Assembly: GCA_905182995.1 (NCBI GenBank)
Contig: CAJJDP010000004.1
Span: 1 to 64,000, forward strand
DNA length: 64,000 bases
Origin: Paramecium octaurelia
Taxonomy: Eukaryota > Ciliophora > Oligohymenophorea > Peniculida > Parameciidae
Direction: 5' to 3'
The notes beneath the pieces are model-generated. The model was given only the letters and a program-made list of their open reading frames with translations, had not been told where the DNA came from and did no database searches. Shown one piece after another: positions 1 to 10,892 of the stretch (positions are counted from its first letter, which is position 1; every line of letters begins with the position of its first letter). Made by a program: the position numbers and the translations under genes.

Positions 1-2
1 AA

Positions 3-206
3 TATGCAGTTTATTCAATTTGTTACTCTCCTGATGGAAATACATTAGCATCTGGTAGTGATGATCACTCCATCCGTTTATGGGATGTTAAGACAGGAGA
101 AGAAATCGTCTTGTCAGAAAATCGATATAAAAACATTTTAGCATAATTTTAAACTCCAATTTTTAATAACAACATGATTGAGAATAATGGTATTAATTAT
201 CTATGA
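3..206 (+). CDS. WD40-repeat protein, C-terminal fragment
   Basis: Reading in ciliate code gives the end of a WD40 protein, cut by the window edge and ending at TGA 204-206. One full repeat end is visible: the stretch [13 protein letters not shown] is followed by [12 protein letters not shown], the classic SPDG...D..IRLWD signature of the large Paramecium WD40 family. Beta-propeller repeats of this kind act as protein-binding scaffolds. After the repeat comes a short tail of about 27 residues without domain features. Only the last part is in the window, so no more specific function can be given. A second, degraded WD40 piece lies at 789-950, which suggests this chromosome end carries copies of the family. 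Confidence 0.75.
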
Positions 207-671
207 TTATATAGTTTCATCGATTATCACTATTCTTCTAATATCGCAATAGCTTATATTTTAATCTTAAGGAGCTCTAATTTTGAGAGGAGAATTTAGT
301 AATCAATCGGGCATCGACTTGAGGACATTATTTAAACAAAGAGGAAGTATCATTTTAGAGAACGATATGAAATTATAAAACGATGAAAATTGATTATTAT
401 GAATCATATATAATATATTATCATTTTCAGAATCAACTCTTGAGAATTAAAACAAATACATTGAAGAAATAGACACTTTATGATGCAAGTTAAAATGCAA
501 ACTAAATTCAATCAAAAATTTTAAGAAAGACTTATTGATATTGGATGCAGTAAATATAGGTCAATTTTAGAATCAATTTTGAAGATGTGGTATTTTATTG
601 TCCATAAAGAATACAGATATTAAATTTATAACTCATTTCTCAATTCAATGAATAAGGGTGGAACCAAAGTA
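207..671. other. No gene seen
   Basis: AT-rich DNA between the WD40 fragment and a tandem repeat. Short open stretches are present but none has a recognisable domain or a convincing length. Confidence 0.5.
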
Positions 672-783
672 TTTTTTCATTCACCAGTCGGTACAGTACC
701 TGCATAGTTTTTTCATTCACCAATATCGATGCGGTACTTTTATAGTTTTTTCATTCACCAATATCGAGGCGGTACCTGCATAT
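672..783. repeat. Three tandem copies of a ~37-bp unit
   Basis: The unit begins with a T-run, then CATTCACCAATATCGA, then GCGGTACCTGCATAG or a variant. Copies start near 672, 708 and 746. The second and third are closest to each other; the first differs in its middle (CAGTCGGTACAG). The array runs straight into the WD40 relic at 789. It looks like a short subtelomeric minisatellite. Confidence 0.8.
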
Positions 784-788
784 TTTCT

Positions 789-950
789 TCATATGAATCC
801 ACATTAGCATCTTGTTCAGATAACACTATCCGTTTATGGGATATTAAAACAGCAAAAGAAGTAGGAGCCATTATTTTGAAAGGAATATTAGTAAATAGTT
901 AAGTTAAGAATCTAAAACCAATATTCTATAGATAATTGAAACAAGATTGA
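789..950 (+). pseudogene. WD40-repeat relic
   Basis: An open frame of 54 codons ending at TGA 948-950. It contains STLASCSDNTIRLWDIKTAK, which closely matches the repeat at the very start of the window ([17 protein letters not shown]). Only about half a WD40 repeat precedes it and there is no start codon that fits, because the upstream side is the triplicated short repeat. It is best read as the broken 3' end of a second family member, or as a gene cut by rearrangement near a chromosome end. Confidence 0.55.
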
Positions 951-1056
951 TAATTATTAAAAATCTGAATATTATTTAGTTATATTTGATTTAAATTTTT
1001 GATCAGCTGAATATATTTTTATAAGCTTGAAAGAACAATCGTGTAGAAATTTTATA

Positions 1057-1109
1057 TTGGGTTTGGGTTTGGGTTTGGGTTTGGGTTTGGGTTTGGGTTG
1101 GGGTTTGGG
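1057..1109 (+). repeat. Telomeric repeat array (G3T3 with one G4T2)
   Basis: Nine G-runs in register: eight GGG and one GGGG (1100-1103), separated by TTT or TT. This mixture of T3G3 and T2G4 is the known Paramecium macronuclear telomere sequence. The G-rich strand reads left to right, as it would at the right-hand end of a chromosome whose body lies at 1-1056. The sequence does not end here, which is discussed in the findings. Confidence 0.95.
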
Positions 1110-1110
1110 A

Positions 1111-2356
1111 TTTTTTTTTTTGATAAGCAATTTCTATTCATAAATGAATCAAGCCTTACTTCTTCTAATCCTTAGTATCCTTGTTAAATTGTAAAGGATC
1201 ACCAAATTATGAAATTCGATAAAAGGAGCATGGCTGGAGATTCGAAAGAAAGTCTTTGATTAGAAGGATTAACAACCTTTTACTGTTTTCTTTACTCTAT
1301 AAATTAATTATTTTTTAAATACTTTTGTGTCCAATTTTAATTTTTTTATCTGAAACCTGTATTCGAATTATTTTACAATTCTACTTAGAATTGTTTCGAA
1401 ATTCCGCTGAAATCTATGAAGATATGGGGATTGCACAGGGTGAATAATTTACATCTGAATTGATTTGGATAAATGTTGATCTGATTTCACTTTTTTGGAA
1501 TATCAAAAATTCTTATGTTTTGTAGTATTATGGTTCTATATAAATTTGATAAGAGAAATTAAAAATTATCTTAACAGTTATTAATTTCAACTTAAAAATT
1601 TGATTACAAGCCCAAGAGTTTATATTAAACATCTAAGGAAAAAGCATTTTTCACCAAAATTTAAGAATTTTTGTTTTTGTTGGCTCACTTAAGAAATATT
1701 AATACTTTTAGAAAAGGGGATAGGTCATAAATGATATCTGAAACTTTTAACAAAGAGATCATGTATTTTTGCATAAAGCTTTGATAAATAATTAAATGTA
1801 AGAATAATTTAAGAAACTCTATAATGTGTCAACGGATCTATAATAAGAAACATGACTTACAATTAATTGGAATTTTTCTTCTTAAAAATTAATATTATAG
1901 TTATAAATAATTAATTATAAATTGATTAATAATTTGTATGAATTTTCGATAAAGCCATTCCAACTAGTATTAAAGGTTTATTACCAAGCTTCCAACAAAG
2001 TTTTTTCCAAATCTTATACCTGAAATAATAAATAAAACAGGAAAGTAGACAAAAGCAGAAAAAATTGAAGAATTTGTTGAGATTTTTCAAGATTACTTTA
2101 AATACTTACTAGGTATAGAAAAAAATGAAGAAGAATTGCTGCATTCTGAGAATAACATAGGGAATTTTGATGATTACTTAAGCTAATTTGATGAACCTGA
2201 AGTTGTTCTGAGGTAATTCTCAATTATATAAAGTTTACCAAACCCAGATTACACATCCGAAGAATTTTAGCTATAATAAAAATAATATGAAATTGTTGAT
2301 TAGATTGTACAAGCCTTAATTCTAGAGTAAAAATCTATTCAGGATAAATTATTTTT
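1111..2356 (+). repeat. Duplicate segment A (partner of 3257-4434)
   Basis: Nearly identical to 3257-4434, from a shared T-run to the single N at 2357. Differences include a few substitutions, one homopolymer difference, about 79 bp present only here (near 1199-1278) and 8 bp present only in the partner. It starts immediately after the telomeric array. It carries the 5' part of the large anoctamin-like gene described at 3291; the candidate signal peptide at 1144 (MNQALLLLILSIL) soon meets a TGA in the extra 79 bp. Confidence 0.9.
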
Positions 2357-2719
2357 NAAGTTATATTAGAATGAGAATTGAAACTGATGTTCTTCAGTAT
2401 CGATCAAAAAAATAATGTAACTTGATATAATCTTCGTAGAGATTATCCAGCTTGAATAAAGGTTCAAATTATAAATTGAATTTACTAATAAGTTCTTAAA
2501 TATTACCGCAATATTACTTCCTAATTCTATTGAGTTTGATCAGACTAAATTTCTATAAAAATTCAAAACTAACCATTATGATGCGGTTTTGTTATGCTGT
2601 TGTTCTAGATTTTCTAATTTTATTTCTGTCTTAGAATGGAAAATTATATAATTTTCTATTTCCTTAATTGCATTTTTAAATACAGAAAAAAAATAGCAAA
2701 TTTCTAGTTAGAGTAGGTT

Positions 2720-3100
2720 ATGAGTCAATCAATCGATAATAAGCGATAAAAAGAAAGTAACCAATAAAGGTAGTAAATTGTTTTTATATACAATCCACTT
2801 AGAAGAATGCAATCAGAATTTCCATAAATCCATCTTCAAACTATTAATCCCTTTCAAATTCTTTACTAAAATGGTAGAATTTAGAAAATAAGGTAATTAA
2901 AATTCCTAAAACAATATTTAACTAATCTTCCGTTAACTCAGTATTTTAGAACCAAATTTTTCATAATAATAATAATTTCAGCATTCAAATTTAACATATT
3001 TGAATAATTAAGGAAGAGGATGTAAATGAATAACACAGATCAGTCTTAAATTCTGCTTAGACTATATTATAAATTGCTGAGGCGGAGAGGAGAAACATGA
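2720..3100 (+). CDS. Possible small hypothetical ORF
   Basis: Ciliate-code frame of 126 codons from ATG 2720 to TGA 3098-3100. It is rich in Gln, Asn, Arg and Ile and has a hydrophobic run (FFIIIIISAF) two thirds along. No domain is recognised. With TGA as the only stop, frames of this size arise by chance in AT-rich DNA, so the call is weak. It lies just left of duplicate segment B and right of the single N at 2357. Confidence 0.2.
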
Positions 3101-3256
3101 CAACAGAAACATCAACTCAAATAAGGAACAGATATATTAGATGAAATCATATAGACTAAAAAGGTGATAAAGGATATAGAACTTAGTTTTATTCCAAAAT
3201 TTTTAATTTTTAATTGAATCTTATTTGTTATAAAGGAACACTTAATTATCTAATAA

Positions 3257-4434
3257 TTTTTTTTTTTTGATAAGCAATTTCTATTCATAAATGAATCAAA
3301 CCTTGCTTCTTCTAATCCTTAGTAACCTTGTTAAATTTTAAAGGACCTTTTACTGTTTTCTTTACTCTATAAATTAATTACTTTTTAAATACTTTTGTGT
3401 CCAATTTTAATTTTTTTATCTGAAACCTGTATTCGAATTATTATACAATTCTACTTAGAATTGTTTCGAAATTCCGCTGAAATCTATGAAGATATGGGGA
3501 TTGCATAGGGTGAATAATTTACATCTGAATTGATTTGGATAAATGTCGATCTGATTTCACTTTTTTGGAATATCAAAATTCTTATGTTTTGTAGTATTAT
3601 GGTTCTATATAAATTTGATAAGAGAAATTAAAAATTATCTTAACAGTTATTAATTTCAACTTAAAAATTTGATTACAAGCCCAAGAGTTGTTATTAAACA
3701 TCTAAGGAAAAAGCATTTTTCACCAAAATTTAAGAATTTTTGTTTTTGTTGGCTCACTTAAGAAATATTAATACTTTTAGAAAAGGGGATAGGTCATAAA
3801 TGATATCTGAATCTTTTAACAAAGAGATCATGTATTAAGCATCTTTTTGCATAAAGCTTTGATAAATAATTAAATGTAAGAATAATTTAAGAAACTCTAA
3901 AATGTGTCAACGGATCTATAATAAGAAACATGCCTTACAATTAATTGGAATTTTTCTTCTTAAAAATTAATATTATAGTTATAAATAATTAATTATAAAT
4001 TGATTAATAATTTGTATGAATTTTCGATAAAGCCATTCCAACTAGTATTAAAGGTTTATTACCAAGCTTCCAACAAAGTTTTTTCCAAATCTTATACCTG
4101 AAATAATAAATAAAACAGGAAAGTAGACAAAAGCAGAAAAAATTGAAGAATTTGTTGAGATTTTTCAAGATTACTTTAAATACTTACTAGGTATAGAAAA
4201 AAATGAAGAAGAATTGCTGCATTCTGAGAATAACATAGGGAATTTTGATGATTACTTAAGCTAATTTGATGAACCTGAAGTTGTTCTGAGGTAATTCTCA
4301 ATTATATAAAGTTTACCAAACCCAGATTACACATCCGAAGAATTTTAGCTATAATAAAAATAATATGAAATTGTTGATTAGATTGTACAAGCCTTAATTC
4401 TAGAGTAAAAATCTATTCAGGATAAATTATTTTT
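3257..4434 (+). repeat. Duplicate segment B (partner of 1111-2356)
   Basis: Nearly identical to segment A. Here the sequence continues smoothly beyond 4434 into the rest of the anoctamin-like gene, whereas segment A stops at an N. This is why B is taken as the properly connected copy. Confidence 0.9.
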
Positions 4435-7400
4435 AAAAGCAATCGAAATGGCATTCATTTAATTGTCTGATCGTAAGTCCTATTCTTTATTTGAGCAAAG
4501 AACAAGAGGGTTGGAAACTATTCCAAATGAGTAAAGAAACGCAATGAATTTATTAGGAACAAATTAACAAATATTTGATTAAAGTAACTAATTTTGTGGT
4601 TTTATTGAAAACAACAATAATAATCACAATTCATAAGATTTTTGGCTTTGTTAAAGAGAAACTTAGATTTAAAAAGCCGTTAACTAATTTAGGCAAGATT
4701 TATTGGAATTAGCATCTTAAAATAAATGGAATGTTTAAATGATTGCTCAACAAATTTAAATCGATTTTCAAAAAATTCAATAATAATATTAGAAAGCATT
4801 TATTCAAGGAGAATATTTAAGATTGGTCCAATCTTAATGGAATAAAACTATGAATGAAACCTCTGACCTTTTAACATTAGTAAGGAATATTTTAATAGTG
4901 TAATTTTCCAGAAAAGGATTTATGGTCAGATCAATTATTTCTGAAGATGGATCAAAAATATATCTCTTACTATATATGCCTGAATAAATGTTAGAAATAG
5001 CTGCTGAAAATTGTTAGCTTTAGAAAAAATTGTGTTTTTGTTTCTCAGATTTATTTTCCCTCGAGCCAGTTGATAAATAATTAAGACCCCTACGATTAAA
5101 TGGCAGATTATGGAAGCCAGATGAATATAGTATTTCTTCATACTTATAATATTTAAGACCATTAATTATTGAGTAAGTAATGCAAATAAATTTTAAGAGA
5201 TTAGCTAGAGATGTGGGTTAAAGTAACATAAATAATGAATTATTTGAATATGGGAAAATTAACTTCTATGTAGATTAAGAAGGTCCAAGCAGAATATTTT
5301 TTTCGGTACCGCTGTATTTTTAATTCTATTACACTAAACTCTAAAGTTATTATTAACAATAATTAATGTAAAAAGGAGAATTAAATAGATGAAGAAAAGA
5401 GTTATTCAAGCAAAAACTTTCTGTCATTTATTGAAAATTAAGAATCTAAAACTCCTTTTTAGCAGACTCAAGAAAAATATGGTATTATTGATGAATATAT
5501 GAAATTTTTTTTATTATCAACCTTGATCAATATGTTTGGTGGATTATTCCTATTAAGTTTTACTTTATTTTGGATATGGATGATCATATAGTTTTAAATT
5601 GTAAAATTTAAACTTTTATATTCAATATAAAGGCCTTGGCCAAAAGGAGATAGTTCCTTAGGAATTTGGTTTGAAATACATTAATTTTATTAGTTTACTA
5701 AGTAATTCTAGTTTAATATGTGTTTATTATTACAAATATCTCTAGGATGATGTTATTTAGCTATTTGTTACTTTATTATTTTATAATTTCTTTATCAAAT
5801 ATATTACTAACACAACATTTTTAAGTCCTCCATTAATACTTGAATATATAGTAAAGAGAGGCTAATACATATATTAGAATAATATTAAAATCCTTACAAA
5901 TAGAAATAGTCGAAGAGAATAAGAGAATAAAGTACTTTTATAAAGATGCCCGTTATATAAAGTATTTGGATCGAATGGCATGCAAAGAGCAGATTATTTT
6001 GAAACAATTAGTTCCGATGATGAAATTTTAGATCATCAGAGAAAAAAAATTTAGTTGATTTCTTAAGGATTAGTTGAACAGGAAACAAATTATCTCATCT
6101 CAAAGGCAGAAATAATTTAAAATGAAGATCATGTTAAACAAACTGAAAGCCCAATTAACTCAAATTCTTCAAAAATCTCAAATTCTAGCCCTTTAAATAC
6201 TGTCTCTAGTCCTATATTTACAGTATCAAGTTCAAGGTAAAACAACAGAATGAAAAGTATTATTGATCCTTTTGAGAGCACAGCCTAGATATAAAATTCA
6301 GCAGAGGAAATTTAAAAATTAGGGAAAGGTAAATTTTAGTTTATGATTACAGAAATAATCAAAAAATTGTAATAAGTAGATAAATTAGACTATTAGTTTT
6401 TTTATAACTATTATAAAAAGTGTTCAATGAACTGGGCATTTTAAATATAATCTTGTCAATCAGGAACTAAATAGTTAATCAGGGACAGAACAATTATATG
6501 GAGATTTTTTTTCCGACTTCAATTATTATCCTCTTATAACATGCTATGGAATGATTATAGATTGGTTTAAAGTTAATCTTATATTAGAAGAAAATAAAAA
6601 GCATTACATAATCTGGATTATAAGAGATTTCAAATATTAAAGTAAAGTTTTGAGAATCAAAATAAATACTTTAAAGCCCAAGCAGCTTTAAAATTTAGTA
6701 AATAGTTTAGATAATTTGGGAATTAACTTAATTTGGAAGAAAGAAAAGAATATAATGAGCTAGTTCTAAAATATAATAAATTTATTGAAAAAAAATCATG
6801 GCTAAATTGTAGAAAAGTAACCATATTCAGATACAAGGGTTTATTTTTTAGGGGATTTCGGAAACAAAGTATAAGAAAATAGGCCATATAATTTGTTTTA
6901 GAATACTATGAAGCAACTAAAAAGTTGGAGGAAGCTCAAAATGGGTCAGATATACATAAAAAATTTAACAATTTAGTCTAATATACGCAATTAAATTAAT
7001 ATACATTAGAATTGTTTATAGAATTATTTAATAAATTAGAATATGAGTATAAAAATTTGATATTTATATAGGTAAAAAACTAGTTATATATTTCCTTCAG
7101 TTAACGGGAGAATTTAATAAAAAAATTATTATCTAAATTCTTTAAAATCAGAAGTGTTTAAAAATATCATCGATAAATCTAAAGACACATATATATTTGA
7201 GTAATATTCTACCAAACTAGAAGAGTTTGTTTTATAATATTGCTTAGATGAAATGAATTAAATTCCTAAGCTAACAATGAAAAAGCATCTTCACGATATT
7301 CTCTGGATTGTTGAAGTTGAGGATTAAGAATATTTAATGTAATTTTTCCAAATAAAGCATGGATAATAATTGTAGTTTTTAAAGCATTATAACACTGGAT

Positions 7401-7783
7401 TAGGAGTCTTTGTTAGCGAAAGCAAGAATTACATCAGATTACTCAATATCATCGATTAAATTGATGATTTTTTAATAAAAGCTTATTGTGTATCCTTATA
7501 CCCTTGTTTAGATTGTAAAACTCTATATTAAGTAATAAAATTTAGAAAAAAGCATTCCCTTCATTACACAATAGATTAACTAATGTAATTTTTGTATGCA
7601 AATTTAATTATACTATCAAAGGGTATTGTAAACAGCCTTTCAATTTACACTTATGCTTTAAATAATAATGAATATATGATTTTAAATTCTATTGAACAAG
7701 AGGACAATCCGGTATTCTAGTTAGTCCAAGTTGTTTTGGAGATGATATCGCTTGACCCTATTGAAAATTTGGGGGAGGCTCTT
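3291..7783 (+). CDS. Large anoctamin-like membrane protein, interrupted
   Basis: A series of long ciliate-code frames on the plus strand. The candidate start at 3291 gives a hydrophobic leader (MNQTLLLLILSNLV). Around 4910-4990 the text SEDGSKIYLLLYMPEQML resembles the cytosolic dimerisation domain of anoctamins (TMEM16 lipid scramblases and chloride channels). At 5490-5700, YGIIDEYMKFFLLSTLIN, then a membrane span, then SIQRPWPKGDSSLGIWFEI matches the anoctamin C-terminal signature (FDEYLEM...RP.P..A.DIG.W). The central membrane bundle expected between these parts, roughly 300 residues, is absent around 5300-5470. Relative to the copy at 7785, 8 bp are missing near 5685, which shifts the frame. 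After the last span a long Gln-rich region of unknown type follows to the N at 7784. The family call is moderate; the tail may belong to another gene. Confidence 0.45.
5520..7783 (+). repeat. Duplicate segment C (partner of 7785-10056)
   Basis: About 2.26 kb nearly identical to 7785-10056, ending exactly at the single N at 7784. It differs by scattered substitutions and an 8-bp deletion near 5685. Confidence 0.9.
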
Positions 7784-7784
7784 N

Positions 7785-10056
7785 ACCTTGATCAATATGT
7801 TTGGTGGATTATTTCCATTAAGTTTTACTTTATTTTGGATATGGATGATCATATAGTTTTAAATTGTAAAATTTAAACTTTTATATTCAATATAAAGGCC
7901 TTGGCCAAAAGGAGATAGTTCCTTAGGAATTTGGTTTGAAATACATTAATTTATTAATTTTATTAGTTTACTAAGTAATTCTAGTTTAATATGTGTTTAT
8001 TATTACAAATATCTCTAGGATGATGTTATTTAGCTATTTGTTACTTTATTATTTTATAATTTCTTTATCAAATATATTACTAACACAACATTTTTAAGTC
8101 CTCCATTAATACTTGAATATATAGTAAAGAGAGGCTAATACATTTATTAGAATAATATTAAAATCCTTACAAATAGAAATAGTCGAAGAGAATAAGAGAA
8201 TAAAGTACATTTATAAAGATGCCCGTTATATAAAGTATTTGGATCGAATGGCATGCAAAGAGCAGATTATTTTGAAACAATTAGTTCCGATGATGAAATT
8301 TTAGATCATTAGAGAAAGAAAATTTAGTTGATTTCTTAAAGATTAGTTGAACAGGAAACAAATTATCTCATCTCAAAGGCAGAAATAATTTAAAATGAAG
8401 ATCATGTTAAACAAACTTAAAGCCCAATTAACTCAAATTCTTCAAAAATCTCAAACTCTAGCCCTTTAAATACTGTCTCTAGTCCTATATTTACAGTATC
8501 AAGTTCAAGGTAAAACAACAGAATGAAAAGTATTATTGATCCTTTTGAGAGTACAGCCTAGATATAAAATTCAGCAAAGGAAATTTAAAAATTAGGGAAA
8601 GGTAAGTTTTAGTTTATGATTAACGAAATAATCAAAAAATTGTAATAAGTAGATAAATTAGACTATTAGTTTTTTTATAACTATTATAAAAAGCGTTCAA
8701 TGAACTGGGCATTTTAAATATAATCTTGTCAATCAGGACCTAAATAGTTAATCAGGGACAGAACAATTATATGGAGATTTTTTTTCCGACTTCAATTATT
8801 ATCCTCTTATAACATGCTATGGAATGATTATAGATTGGTTTAAAGTTAATCTTATATTAGAAGAAAATAAAAAGCATTACATAATCTGGATTATAAGAGA
8901 TTTCAAATATTAAAGTAAAGTTTTGAGAATCAAAATAAATACTTTAAAGCCCAAGCAGCTTTAAAATTTAGTAAATAGTTTAGATAATTTGGGAATTAAC
9001 TTAATTTGGAAGAAAGAAAAGAATATAATGAGCTAGTTCTAAAATATAATAAATTTATTGAAAAAAAATCATGGCTAAATTGTAGAAAAGTAACCATATT
9101 CAGATACAAGGGTTTATTTTTTAGGGGATTTCGGAAACAAAGTATAAGAAAATAGGCCATATAATTTGTTTTAGAATACTATGAAGCAACTAAAAAGTTG
9201 GAGGAAGCTCAAAATGGGTCAGATATACATAAAAAATTTAACAATTTAGTCTAATATACGCAATTAAATTAATATACATTAGAATTGTTTATAGAATTAT
9301 TTAATAAATTAGAATATGAGTATAAAAATTTGATATTTATATAGGTAAAAAACTAGTTATATATTTCCTTCAGTTAACGGGAGAATCTAATAAAACAATT
9401 ATTATCTAAATTCTTTAAAATCAGAAGTGTTTAAAAATATCATCGATAAATTAAAAGACACAAATATATTTGAGTAATATTCTACCAAACTAGAAGAGTT
9501 TTTTTTATAATATTGCTTAGATGAAATGAATTAAATTCCTAAGCTAACAATGAAAAAGCATCTTCACGATATTCACTGGATTGTTGAAGTTGAGGATTAA
9601 GAATATTTTAATGTAATTTTTCCAAATAAAGCATGGATAATAATTGAAGTTTTTAAAGCATTATAACACTGGATTAGGAGTCTTTGTTTGCGAAAGCAAG
9701 AATTACATCAAATTACTCAATATCATCGATTAAATTGATGATTTTTAATAAAAGCTTATTGTGTATCCTTATACCCTTGTTTAGATTGTAAAACTCTATA
9801 TTAAGTAATAAAATTTAGAAAAAAGCATTCCCTTCATTACACAATAGATTAACTAATGTAATTTTTGTATGCAAATTTAATTATATTATCAAAGGGTATT
9901 GTAAACAGCCTTTCAATTTACACTTATGCTTTAAATAATAATGAATATATGATTTTAAATTCTATTGAACAAGAGGACAATCCGGTATTCTAGTTAGTTC
10001 AAGTTGTTTTGGAGATTATATCGCTTGACCCTATTGAAAATTTGGGGGAGGCTCTT
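7785..10056 (+). repeat. Duplicate segment D (partner of 5520-7783)
   Basis: Nearly identical to segment C from its first base after the N to 10056, where C meets the N. Length is 8 bp greater, explained by the indel near 7940. Confidence 0.9.
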
Positions 10057-10485
10057 AAAACCATTGAACACCCTTTATTGTCCTTTTTGATGGATATATT
10101 ATACAATGATTTAACACCTAGTTAGGCCTTAGAAACAATGCAAAAATTGGATCCATTCTCAGATATTAATTTTTAATTTAATCTCAATTTAAAAGATTTA
10201 TCGTATTAATTCTATATCGAAAATATGAAGCACCAAATCAGTTTTCACCTTAGAATGAAATAATTTTAATAATCAATCCAATTGATTCAGAAAGCAGAAG
10301 ATTATTTGGCAACGTAACATAATGTACAAACTATTAATTTTATGGAAAAATTCTTAGAGATACAAACATAGATTCTAAAACCCAGTGAAATTAAGAAGAT
10401 TTTGGATACATTATTAATATTTTATTTTAAATTATCTGCTCTTTTTGGTTTGAAGCAGTCGAGCAAAACAGTCGCGCTTCCACCC
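7785..10485 (+). CDS. Anoctamin-like gene, second copy, 3' part running into the gap
   Basis: Second copy of the same gene, starting right after the N at 7784 with the anoctamin C-terminal span region. Near 7940 it carries 8 bp that 5520-7783 lacks; with them the frame runs through the last membrane spans (EIHQFINFISLLSNSS). Near 9605 it has one extra T and near 9743 one T fewer than the partner, so the stretch between is out of frame. Beyond 10056 the frame stays open and new to the window, with DPFSDINFQFNLNLKDL, to the last base before the N gap, so the 3' end is missing. The downstream part is soluble and coiled-coil-like with no domain I recognise. Confidence 0.45.
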
Positions 10486-10612
10486 NNNNNNNNNNNNNNN
10501 NNNNNNNNNNNNNNNNNNNNNNNNNNNNNNNNNNNNNNNNNNNNNNNNNNNNNNNNNNNNNNNNNNNNNNNNNNNNNNNNNNNNNNNNNNNNNNNNNNNN
10601 NNNNNNNNNNNN
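10486..10612. other. Assembly gap (127 N)
   Basis: A run of N. The left flank ends in coding sequence of the anoctamin-like gene and then GTCGCGCTTCCACCC; the right flank starts GGGGGGCACC. The real length is unknown. Confidence 1.
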
Positions 10613-10860
10613 GGGGGGCACCTTCATCTAGTTAGCAAGCAAAAATAGTGAGATGGGGATCAAAATTTACCTAGTTAGCAAGCAATCAAAAAAAGGTATT
10701 TGGGGATCGAGAGTCTCTCTAGAGGTAGCAACAAATCGAGTTGCCTTCACGTCTAGCAACTTCAAGGTCATAGTCATAAAAAAAATTGCGCGCGCTGAGA
10801 AACAACGTTTTCTGGGACTCACCTTCTTATATAAAAGGCTAAACCCATTTAAAATAATAA
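10613..10860. other. Gap flank of unusual composition with direct repeats
   Basis: Much richer in G and C than the rest of the window, including TTGCGCGCGCTGAG near 10787. An imperfect direct repeat, CTAGTTAGCAAGCAA followed by GGGGATC, occurs at about 10628-10661 and 10670-10708. No ciliate-code gene with a recognisable domain was seen. It joins the 3' end of the TPR gene at 10893. Confidence 0.6.
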
Positions 10861-10892
10861 AGGCCATCATAATAAACATTAATATATGATAT

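Noticed and set aside
1057-1109. The G-rich array as an ordinary microsatellite
   Set aside because: The mixed GGGTTT and GGGGTT units match the known Paramecium telomere, which random slippage would not reproduce.
6000-7780. Assigning a named domain to the long region after the anoctamin-like spans
   Set aside because: It is clearly coding-like but showed no motif I could tie to a family, so no function was given.
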